NCBI RefSeq assembly: GCF_017309385.1
Contig: NZ_JAFJMJ010000002.1
Coordinates: 1,922,001-1,986,000 of the forward strand
DNA: 64,000 nt
Origin: Amycolatopsis sp. 195334CR
Lineage (GTDB): Bacteria > Actinomycetota > Actinomycetes > Mycobacteriales > Pseudonocardiaceae
Direction: 5' to 3'
Shown here: one piece after another, positions 30,605 through 38,563 of the stretch
How the letters are laid out: every line of letters starts with the position of its first letter
Position numbering within the stretch: the first letter of the stretch is position 1
Notes under the pieces: generated by a model
Seen by the model: the letters and a program-made list of their open reading frames with translations, nothing else
What the model was told of the DNA's origin: nothing
Database searches by the model: none
Made by a program: the position numbers and the translations under genes

Positions 30605-31603
30605 ATGCTCGACATCGGTTTGGTCACCTGGCTGGTGACGGTCGGCTTCGTGGTCGCCCTGCTGGCGGTCGACCTGGTGCTGGCGGCCGTGCGCCCGCAC
30701 CGGGTCGGCTTCGCCGAGGCGACCGCGTGGTCGGTGTTCTACGTGCTGGTCGCGATCGGGTTCGGCGTGTGGTTCCTGCTCGCCTACGGGGGGCAGGCGG
30801 GGACCGAGTACTTCGCCGGGTACATCGTCGAGAAGAGCCTCTCGGTCGACAACCTGTTCGTGTTCGTGATCATCATGACCACCTTCGCGGTGCCGGAGAA
30901 GCACCAGCACAAGGTGCTCACCTTCGGCATCGTGCTGGCGCTGCTGATGCGGGCGGCGTTCATCGCGGTCGGCGCGACGCTGCTGTCGCTGTTCTCCTTC
31001 ATGTTCCTGATCTTCGGGCTGATCCTGATCTTCACCGCGGTGCAGCTGTTCCGGCACCGCGACGAGGATCCCGACGTGGAGAACAACGTCGTGGTCAAGG
31101 CCGCGCGCCGGCTGCTGCCGACCACCGAGGACTACGTCGAGGGCAAGCTGGTCACCAAAGTGGACGGTCGCCGGATGGTGACCCCGCTGTTCGTGGTGCT
31201 GGTCGCCATCGGCGGTGTCGACCTGCTCTTCGCACTCGACTCCATCCCGGCGGTGTTCGGTGTCACCGAAGAGCCCTACATCGTCTTCACCGCGAACGCC
31301 TTCGCGCTGCTCGGCCTGCGGGCGCTGTTCTTCCTGGTGAAGGGCCTGCTGGACCGGCTGGTGTACCTGTCCGCCGGGCTGGCGCTGATCCTGGCGTTCA
31401 TCGGCGTGAAGCTGATGCTGCACTGGGCGCACGTGGACATCAGCGAGAGCGTGCCGGAGATCCCGACGCCGGTCAGCCTCGGGGTGATCATCGGCATCCT
31501 GCTGGTGGTGACCGTGGCCAGCCTAGTCAAGACCCGCCGCGACCCGAGCGCCAAGGCCCACCCGGGTTCGCTGCGCGCCCACCGCGAGCCCGGGGAGAAG
31601 TAG
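30605..31603 (+). CDS. TerC/Alx-family integral membrane protein
   Basis: A 332-residue membrane protein with about nine transmembrane segments. The TerC hallmarks are present: GYIVEKSLSVDNLFVFVIIM in TM3-4, IGGVDLLFALDSIPAVFGVT and PYIVFTANAFALLGLRALFF. The Asp residues in S-L-S-V-D-N and A-L-D-S-I-P are the conserved metal-site candidates. The family includes tellurite-resistance TerC and Alx, which exports Mn2+. The ATG at 30605 follows GGAG with 5-nt spacing. The 74-bp leader is too short for a yybP-ykoY riboswitch. It stands alone between the haem operon and the convergent AEC gene. Confidence 0.9.
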   Translation: MLDIGLVTWLVTVGFVVALLAVDLVLAAVRPHRVGFAEATAWSVFYVLVAIGFGVWFLLAYGGQAGTEYFAGYIVEKSLSVDNLFVFVIIMTTFAVPEKHQHKVLTFGIVLALLMRAAFIAVGATLLSLFSFMFLIFGLILIFTAVQLFRHRDEDPDVENNVVVKAARRLLPTTEDYVEGKLVTKVDGRRMVTPLFVVLVAIGGVDLLFALDSIPAVFGVTEEPYIVFTANAFALLGLRALFFLVKGLLDRLVYLSAGLALILAFIGVKLMLHWAHVDISESVPEIPTPVSLGVIIGILLVVTVASLVKTRRDPSAKAHPGSLRAHREPGEK

Positions 31604-31606
31604 CGC

Positions 31607-32521
31607 TCACCCGAGCAGCAGCGCGATCCCGGCCAGGACCGGGATCGACAGCATGGTGGTCAGCAGGATGACGTCCCTGGCCAGTTCGGTGTCCTGGCCG
31701 TGGGACGTGGCGTAGACAAAAACGTTCTGCGCGGTCGGCAACGCCGAGGTGACCGTGACCGCGAGCAGCGCGGTGCCGCTGAGCTGGACCGCGCTGCCCA
31801 GGCCGAACGCGAGCGCGGGCTGCGCCACCGTCTTCAGGCCCACCGCCAGCCAGATCGGGCCTGCCTGCGTGCCGGTGGCCGGGCGCGGGGAGCCGTGCAG
31901 GCTGGTCCCGTAGGCGAGCAGGGCCGCGGGCACGGCCAGGCCCGCGAGCAGTTCGATCGGCCGCAGCACCAGCTCCGGCGGGCTCCAGTCCACCATGGAC
32001 AGGGCCAGGCCGATCGCGCAGCCGATCACCACCGGGGTGCGCAGCGGCTGGGTGAGCAGCCGCCGCAGGGAAGTTTCCGATGACCCCGACGCCAGCACGG
32101 TCAGGCCGATCGGGGCCAGCACCAGCACCTGGAACAACAGCACCGGCGCCACGTAGGACGCGTCGCCGAGGACGTAGACCGCGATCGCCACGCCGAGGTT
32201 GCCCGCGTTGACGTACGAAGTGGACAGTGCGCCGGTCGCCAGCTGCGCGGCCTTCGGGCGTCGCCACCAGTACACCACCACCGAGTACAGCAGCGCGCAC
32301 AGCACGGCGCTGCCCGCGGTGGCCACCAGCGTGGTCGACAGCAGCGCCGACGGATCGGCGTCGGCGAGGGTGAGCAGGAGCAGCGCCGGGGTGGCCACGT
32401 AGTACGACAGCCGGGACAGCATTTCGGCCGCGCCGGCGCCGAGGACGCCGGTGCGGCCGGTCACCCAGCCCACGGCGATCACCGCGAGCAGGGTGGCGAA
32501 ACCACCGAGGACAGCGTTCAC
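31607..32521 (-). CDS. AEC-family (auxin efflux carrier type) transporter
   Basis: A 304-residue membrane protein with ten predicted helices in two five-helix halves. Typical AEC features are FATLLAVIAVGWVTGRTGVL, the SYVNAGNLGVAIAVYVLGDA loop (conserved N-x-G-N-x-G), and the C-terminal TALLAVTVTSALPTAQNVFV with the T-A-Q-N motif. Family members move malonate, malate or other organic acids. It is the last gene of the kdgD-gudD-dehydratase operon, 7 bp after the dehydratase, which suggests an organic-acid or aldarate substrate. Its end lies only 3 bp from the convergent TerC gene. Confidence 0.88.
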   Translation of the reverse strand: MNAVLGGFATLLAVIAVGWVTGRTGVLGAGAAEMLSRLSYYVATPALLLLTLADADPSALLSTTLVATAGSAVLCALLYSVVVYWWRRPKAAQLATGALSTSYVNAGNLGVAIAVYVLGDASYVAPVLLFQVLVLAPIGLTVLASGSSETSLRRLLTQPLRTPVVIGCAIGLALSMVDWSPPELVLRPIELLAGLAVPAALLAYGTSLHGSPRPATGTQAGPIWLAVGLKTVAQPALAFGLGSAVQLSGTALLAVTVTSALPTAQNVFVYATSHGQDTELARDVILLTTMLSIPVLAGIALLLG

Positions 32522-32528
32522 GCAGTGA

Positions 32529-33665
32529 TCATGCGGCCTTGTCCATCGTCACACTGTCGGTGGTCCAGGCCCGGGCCTGTTCGCTCAGCGTGATACCGAG
32601 TCCCGGCCGGGCGGACAGCCGCATCCGCCCGTCGCTGATCTCCAGCCGCTCGTTGAACAGCGGGTACAGCCAGTCGAAGTGCTCGACCCACGGCTCGTGC
32701 GGGTAGGCCGCGGCCAGGTGGACGTGGATCTCCATGGCGAAGTGCGGTGCCAGCTGGAGGTTCCGGTGGTCGGCCAGCGTCGCCAGCTTGAGGAACTGGG
32801 TGATGCCGCCGATGCGGGGCGCGTCGGGCTGCAGGATGTCGGCCGCGCCGTGGCGGATCAGCTCGTAGTGCTCGGCGACGCTGGTCAGCATCTCGCCGGT
32901 GGCCACCGCGGTGGTCAGCGACCGCGCCAGTTCGGCGTGCCCCTCGGCGTCGTAGGCGTCGAGCGGCTCCTCGATCCAGACCAGGCCGAACTCCTCCAGC
33001 GCCCGCCCGGCCCGCATCGCGGTCGGGCGGTCCCACTGCTGGTTCGCGTCGACCATCAGCGGCACGCCGTCCCCGAGGTGCTCGCGGATCGCGGCCACGC
33101 GGCGCAGGTCCTCGGCCAGGTCCGGCTGGCCCACCTTGATCTTGATTCCGCCCACGCCGGACTCCAGCGTGCGCGTGGCGTTGTCCTTGATCCGCTCGAC
33201 CGGCTCGTGCAGGAACCCGCCCGAGGTGTTGTAGCAGCGCACCGAATCCCGGTGCGCGCCGAGGAGCTTGGCCAGCGGCAGCCCGGCGCGCTTGGCCTTG
33301 AGGTCCCACAGCGCCACGTCGATCGCGGCCAGTGCCTGGGTGGCGGCACCGCTGCGGCCGACCGAGGCGCCCGACCAGGTCAGCTTGGTCCACAGCCTGC
33401 CGATGTCGCTGGGGTCCTCGCCGATCAGGTCCGGTGCGACCTCCCGCGCGTGCGCGAACTGGGCCGGTCCGCCCGCTCGCTTCGAGTAGCTGAACCCGAC
33501 GCCCTCGGCGCCGGAGTCGGTGGTGATCTCCGCGAACAGGAACACCACCTCGGTCATCGGGCGCTGCCTGCCGGTCAGCACCTTGGCGTCGCTGATCCCG
33601 GTCGGCAGCGGCAAGGTCACCGACGACAGGTGCACCGAGGCGATCCGGTCGAGCACGGGGGACAT
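32529..33665 (-). CDS. L-talarate/galactarate dehydratase-like enolase-superfamily enzyme
   Basis: A 378-residue enolase-superfamily enzyme. The capping domain covers residues 1-~125 and the barrel the rest. Catalytic candidates are K175 and K177 in GGIKIKVGQPD, metal ligands D206, E232 and E258 (VDANQQWDRP, WIEEPLD, TGEMLTS), and H308 in LAPHFAMEIHVHLA. This K-x-K plus His pattern, along with RIGGITQFLKLA and EPWVEHFDWL, matches the talarate/galactarate dehydratase group within mandelate racemases. It should dehydrate galactarate to 5-keto-4-deoxy-D-glucarate, the substrate of KdgD. It is followed directly by the AEC carrier gene. Confidence 0.82.
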   Translation of the reverse strand: MSPVLDRIASVHLSSVTLPLPTGISDAKVLTGRQRPMTEVVFLFAEITTDSGAEGVGFSYSKRAGGPAQFAHAREVAPDLIGEDPSDIGRLWTKLTWSGASVGRSGAATQALAAIDVALWDLKAKRAGLPLAKLLGAHRDSVRCYNTSGGFLHEPVERIKDNATRTLESGVGGIKIKVGQPDLAEDLRRVAAIREHLGDGVPLMVDANQQWDRPTAMRAGRALEEFGLVWIEEPLDAYDAEGHAELARSLTTAVATGEMLTSVAEHYELIRHGAADILQPDAPRIGGITQFLKLATLADHRNLQLAPHFAMEIHVHLAAAYPHEPWVEHFDWLYPLFNERLEISDGRMRLSARPGLGITLSEQARAWTTDSVTMDKAA

Positions 33666-33699
33666 GGGCGCTCCTTGTTAGACGGTCCTCAGTAGACGG

Positions 33700-35025
33700 T
33701 CAGCGGACCAGGCAGGGCCGCTTGGGGTCGAACTGCCAGCCGGGTACCAGGTACCGCATGGCCACCGCGTCGTCACGGGCACCGAGCCCGTGCTCGCGGT
33801 ACAGCTCGTGCGCGGCGGCCAGCGCGTCGCGGTCGAGTTCGACCCCGAGACCGGCCGCGTCGGGCACGGCGACCTCGCCACCGGAGATCCGCGGCGGGCG
33901 CTGGGTCAGCGCCTGACCGTCCTGCCAGATCCAGTGCGTGTCGAGCGCGGTGATCGGGCCGGGGGCCGCCGCGCCGGCGTGGGTGAACATCGCCAGCGAG
34001 ATGTCGAAGTGGTTGTTCGAGTGCGAACCCCAGGTGAGCCCGGAATCCGCGCACAGCTGCGCCACCCGGACCGACCCGCGCAGGGTCCAGAAGTGCGGGT
34101 CGGCCAGCGGGATGTCCACTGCGTCCGCGCGCAGCGCGTGGGTCAGCTGCCGCCAGTCGGTGGCGATCATGTTCGTCGCCGTGCGCAGTCCGGTGGCCCG
34201 GCGGAACTCCGCCATCGTCTCGCGGCCGGAGAAGCCGCCCTCGGCGCCGACCGGGTCCTCGGCGTAGGCGAGCACGCCGTGCAGGTCGCGGCACAGCGCG
34301 ATCGCCTCGTCGAGCGCCCACGCGCCATTGGGGTCGAGCGTGATGCGGGCGTCCGGGAAGCGCTCGGCCAGTGCGCGCACGGCCTCGATTTCCTGCTCGG
34401 CGGAGAAAACCCCGCCCTTCAGCTTGAAGTCGCTGAAGCCGTACCGCTGCTGTGACGCCTCGGCGAGCTTGACCACGGCGTCCGCGTCGAGCGCGGCCTC
34501 ACGCCGCAGCCTCGCCCAATCGTCCTCGGGGTTTTCTTCCACCACATAAGGAAGATCGGTGCGTTCGCGGTCACCGATGTAGAACAAGTACCCCAGCATC
34601 GGCACGGAGTCGCGCTGCTGCCCGTCGCCGAGCAACTCGGCCACCGGCACACCGAGGTACTGCCCGTGCAGGTCGAGCAGCGCGGACTCCAGCGCGGTCA
34701 CCGCGTGCACGGTGGTGCGCAGGTCGAAGGTCTGCAGCCCGCGCCCGCCCGCGTCCCGATCGGCGAAGGTCTCCGCGACCTGGCGCAGCAGCGAGGCGAA
34801 CCGGGCGACCGGCTGGCCGGTGAGCAGGGCGCCCGCCTCCTCGATGGTGCGCCGGATCGCCTCACCACCGGGGACTTCGCCGAGTCCGGTGCGGCCTTCG
34901 CTGTCGGTCACGATGGCGACGTTGCGGGTGAAGAACGGGCCGTGCGCGCCGCTGAGGTTCAACAGCATGCTGTCGTGCCCGGCCACCGGCACCACTTCGA
35001 CGGTGGCGACCGACGGCGTGCTCAT
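33700..35025 (-). CDS. gudD: Glucarate dehydratase
   Basis: A 441-residue enolase-superfamily enzyme of the usual GudD length. K201 and K203 lie in [10 protein letters not shown], metal ligands at D231, E256 and D289 ([25 protein letters not shown]), and H335/H339 in [13 protein letters not shown]. The family-specific N-terminus [20 protein letters not shown] and the M-L-G-Y-L-F-Y-I loop are present. It converts D-glucarate to 5-keto-4-deoxy-D-glucarate. Its ATG (35025) overlaps the kdgD stop by 4 bp, so kdgD and gudD are coupled. The frame is open upstream, but that part is only a shadow of kdgD. Confidence 0.93.
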   Translation of the reverse strand: MSTPSVATVEVVPVAGHDSMLLNLSGAHGPFFTRNVAIVTDSEGRTGLGEVPGGEAIRRTIEEAGALLTGQPVARFASLLRQVAETFADRDAGGRGLQTFDLRTTVHAVTALESALLDLHGQYLGVPVAELLGDGQQRDSVPMLGYLFYIGDRERTDLPYVVEENPEDDWARLRREAALDADAVVKLAEASQQRYGFSDFKLKGGVFSAEQEIEAVRALAERFPDARITLDPNGAWALDEAIALCRDLHGVLAYAEDPVGAEGGFSGRETMAEFRRATGLRTATNMIATDWRQLTHALRADAVDIPLADPHFWTLRGSVRVAQLCADSGLTWGSHSNNHFDISLAMFTHAGAAAPGPITALDTHWIWQDGQALTQRPPRISGGEVAVPDAAGLGVELDRDALAAAHELYREHGLGARDDAVAMRYLVPGWQFDPKRPCLVR

Positions 35026-35939
35026 CGCGCGGCCTTCTCGATCAGCGTGCTCAGCTCGGCCAGTTCGCTCGCGGTCAGATCGGTCAGCGGCGGCCGCACC
35101 GGCCCGCCGTCGCGGCCGACCGCGGTCAGCCCGGCCTTGATGATGGACACCGCGTACCCCTTGGCCCGGTCGCGGATGTCCAGGTAGGGCAGCACGAAGT
35201 CGGAGAGCATGCGGTAGACGGCGGTCCGGTCCTGCGCGCGGACGGCGGTGTAGAACTCCACCGCGAACTCGGGCACGAAGTTGTACAGCGCCGAGGAGTA
35301 GGTGGACACGCCGAGCTGCAGCAGCGGCAGCGCGAAGGTCTCGGCGGTGGGCAGGCCGCCGATGTAGATCAGCCGGTCGCCGACCCTGGCGTAGGTGCGG
35401 GTCATCCGCTCGATGTCGCCGACGCCGTCCTTGAGCCCGATCAGGTTCGGGTTGCGCTCGGCGGCCTCGGCGACGGTGGTGTCCGACAGGATGGCGTTCG
35501 CCCGGCTGTAGACGATCACGCCGAGGCTGGTGGCCCGGCACACCGCGCTGATGTGCTCGACCAGCCCGCGCTGCGAAGCCTCGGTCAGGTACGGCGGGAA
35601 CAGCAGGATGCCGGACGCGCCGGCGGCTTCGGCGGCCTTGGCCTGCTCGACCGAGACCGCGGTGGCGCCGGTGGCCGGGGCGACGACCGGCACGGTGCCG
35701 CCCGCCTCGCCGACGGCCGCGCGGACCACCTGGTCGATTTCGGCCGGGGTGAGGGAGAAGCCCTCGCCGGTGCCGCCCGCGGCGAACAGCCCGGCCGCGC
35801 CGCAGCTCGCCTGCCAGGCCAGGTGCTCGCGGTAGCGCGGCTCGTCGAAGCGGAGTTCGGCGTCGAAATGCGTCACCGGGAAGGAGAGCAGCCCGGAGGT
35901 CAGCTTCTCGGCCAGGGCATCGGGCGGCATCGGCGTCAC
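35022..35939 (-). CDS. kdgD: 5-dehydro-4-deoxyglucarate dehydratase
   Basis: A 305-residue DapA-superfamily barrel. The Schiff-base Lys is K170 in [11 protein letters not shown], the Tyr is Y144 in [11 protein letters not shown], and the substrate loop is [20 protein letters not shown]. The A-G-G-T-G-E-G-F-S and S-R-A-N motifs distinguish KdgD from DapA. It decarboxylates and dehydrates 5-keto-4-deoxyglucarate to 2-oxoglutarate semialdehyde. The semialdehyde dehydrogenase that would complete the path is not in this window. The GTG start follows AAGGGGACGACCACC. It is the first gene of the operon and lies behind the shared 17-bp motif at 36010-36026. Confidence 0.93.
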   Translation of the reverse strand: MTPMPPDALAEKLTSGLLSFPVTHFDAELRFDEPRYREHLAWQASCGAAGLFAAGGTGEGFSLTPAEIDQVVRAAVGEAGGTVPVVAPATGATAVSVEQAKAAEAAGASGILLFPPYLTEASQRGLVEHISAVCRATSLGVIVYSRANAILSDTTVAEAAERNPNLIGLKDGVGDIERMTRTYARVGDRLIYIGGLPTAETFALPLLQLGVSTYSSALYNFVPEFAVEFYTAVRAQDRTAVYRMLSDFVLPYLDIRDRAKGYAVSIIKAGLTAVGRDGGPVRPPLTDLTASELAELSTLIEKAAR

Positions 35940-36009
35940 GGTGGTCGTCCCCTTGGAATCCGGTGGCTCCGCGTTGTGGTGCGGCGGTCACGGTCACCGT
36001 AAGTACCGA

Positions 36010-36026
36010 ACTCGATGCTTGTCCAA
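36010..36026 (-). promoter_or_regulatory. Shared 17-bp motif upstream of kdgD
   Basis: The minus strand reads TTGGACAAGCATCGAGT. It matches 36988-37004 on the plus strand (TTGGACAGACATCGAAT) at 14 of 17 positions, including the blocks TTGGACA and CATCGA. TTGGAC could act as a -35 with a -10 near GTACTTAC downstream. Its repetition before both operons suggests a regulator site, most simply for the LysR protein encoded between them. Confidence 0.55.
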
Positions 36027-36060
36027 GTGTTGTTTCGCATTGAATGATACCCACCGGGCA

Positions 36061-36954
36061 TCATTGGAGCGGAGTGAAGTCTTTCAACACCTCCAGTGCC
36101 CGCCACAGTGCGGGGTTCGGGGAATCGCGTCGCCACAGCAGGTGCAGTTCGGCGGGCTGCGGGACCGCGGTCGCCAGCCGGACGAACCCCACGCCCGCGA
36201 TGGACAGCCGGGCCGCCGACGCGGGCACGAAGGCGATCCCGCGCCCGGCCGCGACCAGCCACAGCATGGTCAGCACCTGGCTGACCGTGTGCACGGTGTT
36301 CTGGTGCGCGATCGGCACGATGCCGACCACCAGGTCGTAGAAGTACCTGGCCTCGGTCGGGGAGTGCATGATCACCGGCTCGTCGGCCACGTCGGCGGCG
36401 GTGACGTCGCGGCCGAGCTCCAGCAGCAGGTGCCCGGTGGGCGCGGCGACCAGCATCGCCTCGCGGTGGAGCAGGTGCGAGCTGAACGTCTTGTGGTCGA
36501 ACGGCGGCCGTGCCAGCCCGAGGTCGATCTCCTCGTTGCGCAGCCCGGCCACCTGCTCGCGGGTGACCATCTCGCCGAGGCCGACGTCGACCTCGGGCAG
36601 CTCCGCGCTGAGCCGGTTGAGCAGCCGCCCGAGCACGCCGTAGGTGGACGCCGCGGTGAACCCGATGCGCACCATGCCGGTCGAGCCGGACGACACCCGG
36701 CGCGCCAGGTCGGGGGCGGCGTCGGCGAGTGAGAGCAGCCGGCGGGCTTCGAGCAGGAACACCTCGCCCGCGGCGGTCAGCTCGACGCGGCGGTTGTCGC
36801 GGACCAGCAGCTGCGCGTCCACCGCGCGCTCCAGTTTCTGGATCTGCCTGCTCAGCGGCGGTTGGGTCATCTTCAGCCTGGCCGCCGCGCGGCCGAAGTG
36901 CAGCTCGTCCGCGACGGCGACAAATCCGCGGAGTTGTTCGAGCGTGAAGGTCAT
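36061..36954 (-). CDS. LysR-family regulator of the aldarate locus
   Basis: A 297-residue LysR-type regulator. The winged HTH reads TFTLEQLRGFVAVADELHFG, AAARLKMTQPPLSRQIQKLE and QLLVRDNRRVELTAAGEVFL. The effector domain (residues ~90-290) has GMVRIGFTAASTYGVLGRLL, DVGLGEMVTREQVAGLRNEE and IDLGLARPPFD. It lies between the kdgD operon (same strand, downstream) and the divergent tctCBA operon, the classic position for a LysR activator. The ligand is probably an aldarate or a pathway intermediate. Confidence 0.92.
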   Translation of the reverse strand: MTFTLEQLRGFVAVADELHFGRAAARLKMTQPPLSRQIQKLERAVDAQLLVRDNRRVELTAAGEVFLLEARRLLSLADAAPDLARRVSSGSTGMVRIGFTAASTYGVLGRLLNRLSAELPEVDVGLGEMVTREQVAGLRNEEIDLGLARPPFDHKTFSSHLLHREAMLVAAPTGHLLLELGRDVTAADVADEPVIMHSPTEARYFYDLVVGIVPIAHQNTVHTVSQVLTMLWLVAAGRGIAFVPASAARLSIAGVGFVRLATAVPQPAELHLLWRRDSPNPALWRALEVLKDFTPLQ

Positions 36955-36978
36955 GCCGGGAAGGTATCAATCCATGCC

Positions 36979-37016
36979 CAATCGGATTTGGACAGACATC
37001 GAATGCCACCCATACG
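36979..37016 (+). promoter_or_regulatory. LysR/tctC divergent promoter with shared motif
   Basis: AATCGGATT (36980-36988) is a 9-bp palindrome that directly precedes TTGGACAGACATCGAAT (36988-37004), the motif also found before kdgD. TTGGAC with TACGCT (37013-37018) gives a possible sigma-70-type promoter for tctC. The region is a good candidate for LysR binding and autoregulation. Confidence 0.5.
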
Positions 37017-37056
37017 CTCCCTTCCCTCTGGCCGCTTCTCGAAGGGGAGAAACGAC

Positions 37057-38070
37057 ATGACCAGGAAGCTCGGCGCACGCCGCTGGGTGGCGCTCGGCCT
37101 GGGGTTCGCCCTGGTCGCGCCGCTCGCCGCGTGCGGCGGAAATCTGGGCGGTGGCGCGGACGCCGCGGCGAAGGACTACCCCAACGGCGACGCGATCACC
37201 GTCTACGCCGGCGCGGATCCCGGGGGCAGCACCGACCTGATCGCCAGGGCGCTGGCCGACGGCGTGACCGGCGACCTGGGCGTGGCGGTCACCGTCGAGA
37301 ACAAGCCGGGGGCCAACGGCGCGCTGGCGGCCAGGGAGCTCAGCGGTAAGAAGGCCAACGGCCACACCCTGATGGTCTACAACGGCAGCCTCGCCTACAT
37401 CACCCCGCTCGCGGTGCCGCCGAAGCAGGCGATCGACATCGCCGACTACGAGGTGGTCACCGGGGTTTCGCAGGACGACTACGTGCTGGTCACCGCGCCG
37501 GGGTCGGGGTTCGGCACGATCGAGGACCTCAAGCGCGCCGGGCGCCCGCTGACCTACGGCACCACCGGCGCGGGCACCGGCAGCCAGCTCGCGCAGGCGC
37601 TGCTGTTCGCGCAGGCCGGGATCGGCGGCACGGCGGTGCCGTTCGACGGCGGCTCGCCGACGATGACCGCGGTGCTCGGCGGGCAGGTCGACGTCGGCGC
37701 GGTGCAACTGGGCGAGGCCAACGAGCAGATCGTGGCCGGGCAGCTCAAGCCGATCGTCACCTTCGCCGAGCGGCGCCCGTCGTACCTGCCGGGCACGCCG
37801 ACCGCGGTGGAGGAGGGCTACCAGGTGCCGGTGCAGCAGTCGCGCGCGATCTTCGCGCCGAAGGGCACGCCGGCGGAGATCCTGCAGAAGCTGCGGATGG
37901 CGTTCCAAAAGGTGTTCGCCACGCCCGCGTACCAGAAGTTCAACCAGGACAACCTGCTCACCCCGAACGAGGTCGACGGCGCGGAGCTGCGCCGCCAGTG
38001 GACGGCGAACCTGGAGCGGTACCGCGCGGTGACCGAGCAGTTCCGGATCGATCTGGGGGAGGGCGAATGA
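37057..38070 (+). CDS. tctC: Tripartite tricarboxylate transporter substrate-binding lipoprotein
   Basis: A 337-residue lipoprotein with lipobox L-A-A-C26. The Bug/TctC fold is visible: ITVYAGADPGGSTDLIARAL (substrate-binding P-G-G-S/T-D loop), VENKPGANGALAARELSGKK, LTYGTTGAGTGSQLAQALLF and VPFDGGSPTMTAVLGGQVDV. It delivers a carboxylated substrate to the TctAB membrane complex. The ATG at 37057 follows GAAGGGGAGAAACGAC. Its stop overlaps the tctB start (ATGA). Its setting next to LysR and the aldarate enzymes suggests uptake of glucarate, galactarate or a related acid. Confidence 0.9.
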   Translation: MTRKLGARRWVALGLGFALVAPLAACGGNLGGGADAAAKDYPNGDAITVYAGADPGGSTDLIARALADGVTGDLGVAVTVENKPGANGALAARELSGKKANGHTLMVYNGSLAYITPLAVPPKQAIDIADYEVVTGVSQDDYVLVTAPGSGFGTIEDLKRAGRPLTYGTTGAGTGSQLAQALLFAQAGIGGTAVPFDGGSPTMTAVLGGQVDVGAVQLGEANEQIVAGQLKPIVTFAERRPSYLPGTPTAVEEGYQVPVQQSRAIFAPKGTPAEILQKLRMAFQKVFATPAYQKFNQDNLLTPNEVDGAELRRQWTANLERYRAVTEQFRIDLGEGE

Positions 38071-38555
38071 CGGCGCCGGAGTTGTCCGAAGTGGAGGGTG
38101 ACGGCGAGCAGCCGCCGGCCGCCGGGCCGCTGACCAACGCGGTGACCGCGGTGGTGCTGGTCGGGATCGGCGTGGTGGCGGTGATCGCCTCGCTGGCGCT
38201 CGGTGTCGGCACCGCGGCCGAACCCGATTCCGGGATGTGGCCGCTGCTGCTCGGGGGCGCGCTGGTGGTGCTGGGGGTGGCGCTGCTGGTGCGGTTCCGC
38301 CAGTCGTCCGACACCGAGCGGTTCACCGGTTCGAGCTGGCTGGTGCTCGCCGGCCTGGCGACGATGGTCTTCTTCGTCGTGGTGATCGAGTACATCGGGT
38401 TCGAGATCCCGGCCACGCTGCTCTGCTTCGCCTGGCTCCGCTTCCTCGGCCGCGAAAGCTGGCGTCTGTCCATTGTGGGCAGCGTCGCGCTGGTCGCGAT
38501 CTTCTACGCCATCTTCGTCGGCGCCCTGTCCGTGCCCATTCCCCACCTGCTCTAG
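38067..38555 (+). CDS. tctB: Tripartite tricarboxylate transporter small subunit
   Basis: A 162-residue protein with four transmembrane helices: TNAVTAVVLVGIGVVAVIAS, WPLLLGGALVVLGVALLVRF, WLVLAGLATMVFFVVVIEYI and SIVGSVALVAIFYAIFVGAL. The E-P-D-S-G-M-W-P loop after TM1 and the E-Y-I-G-F-E-I-P loop are characteristic of TctB. It forms the membrane complex with TctA. The start is coupled to tctC by a 4-bp overlap. Confidence 0.88.
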   Translation: MTAPELSEVEGDGEQPPAAGPLTNAVTAVVLVGIGVVAVIASLALGVGTAAEPDSGMWPLLLGGALVVLGVALLVRFRQSSDTERFTGSSWLVLAGLATMVFFVVVIEYIGFEIPATLLCFAWLRFLGRESWRLSIVGSVALVAIFYAIFVGALSVPIPHLL

Positions 38556-38563
38556 GAGGGTCC

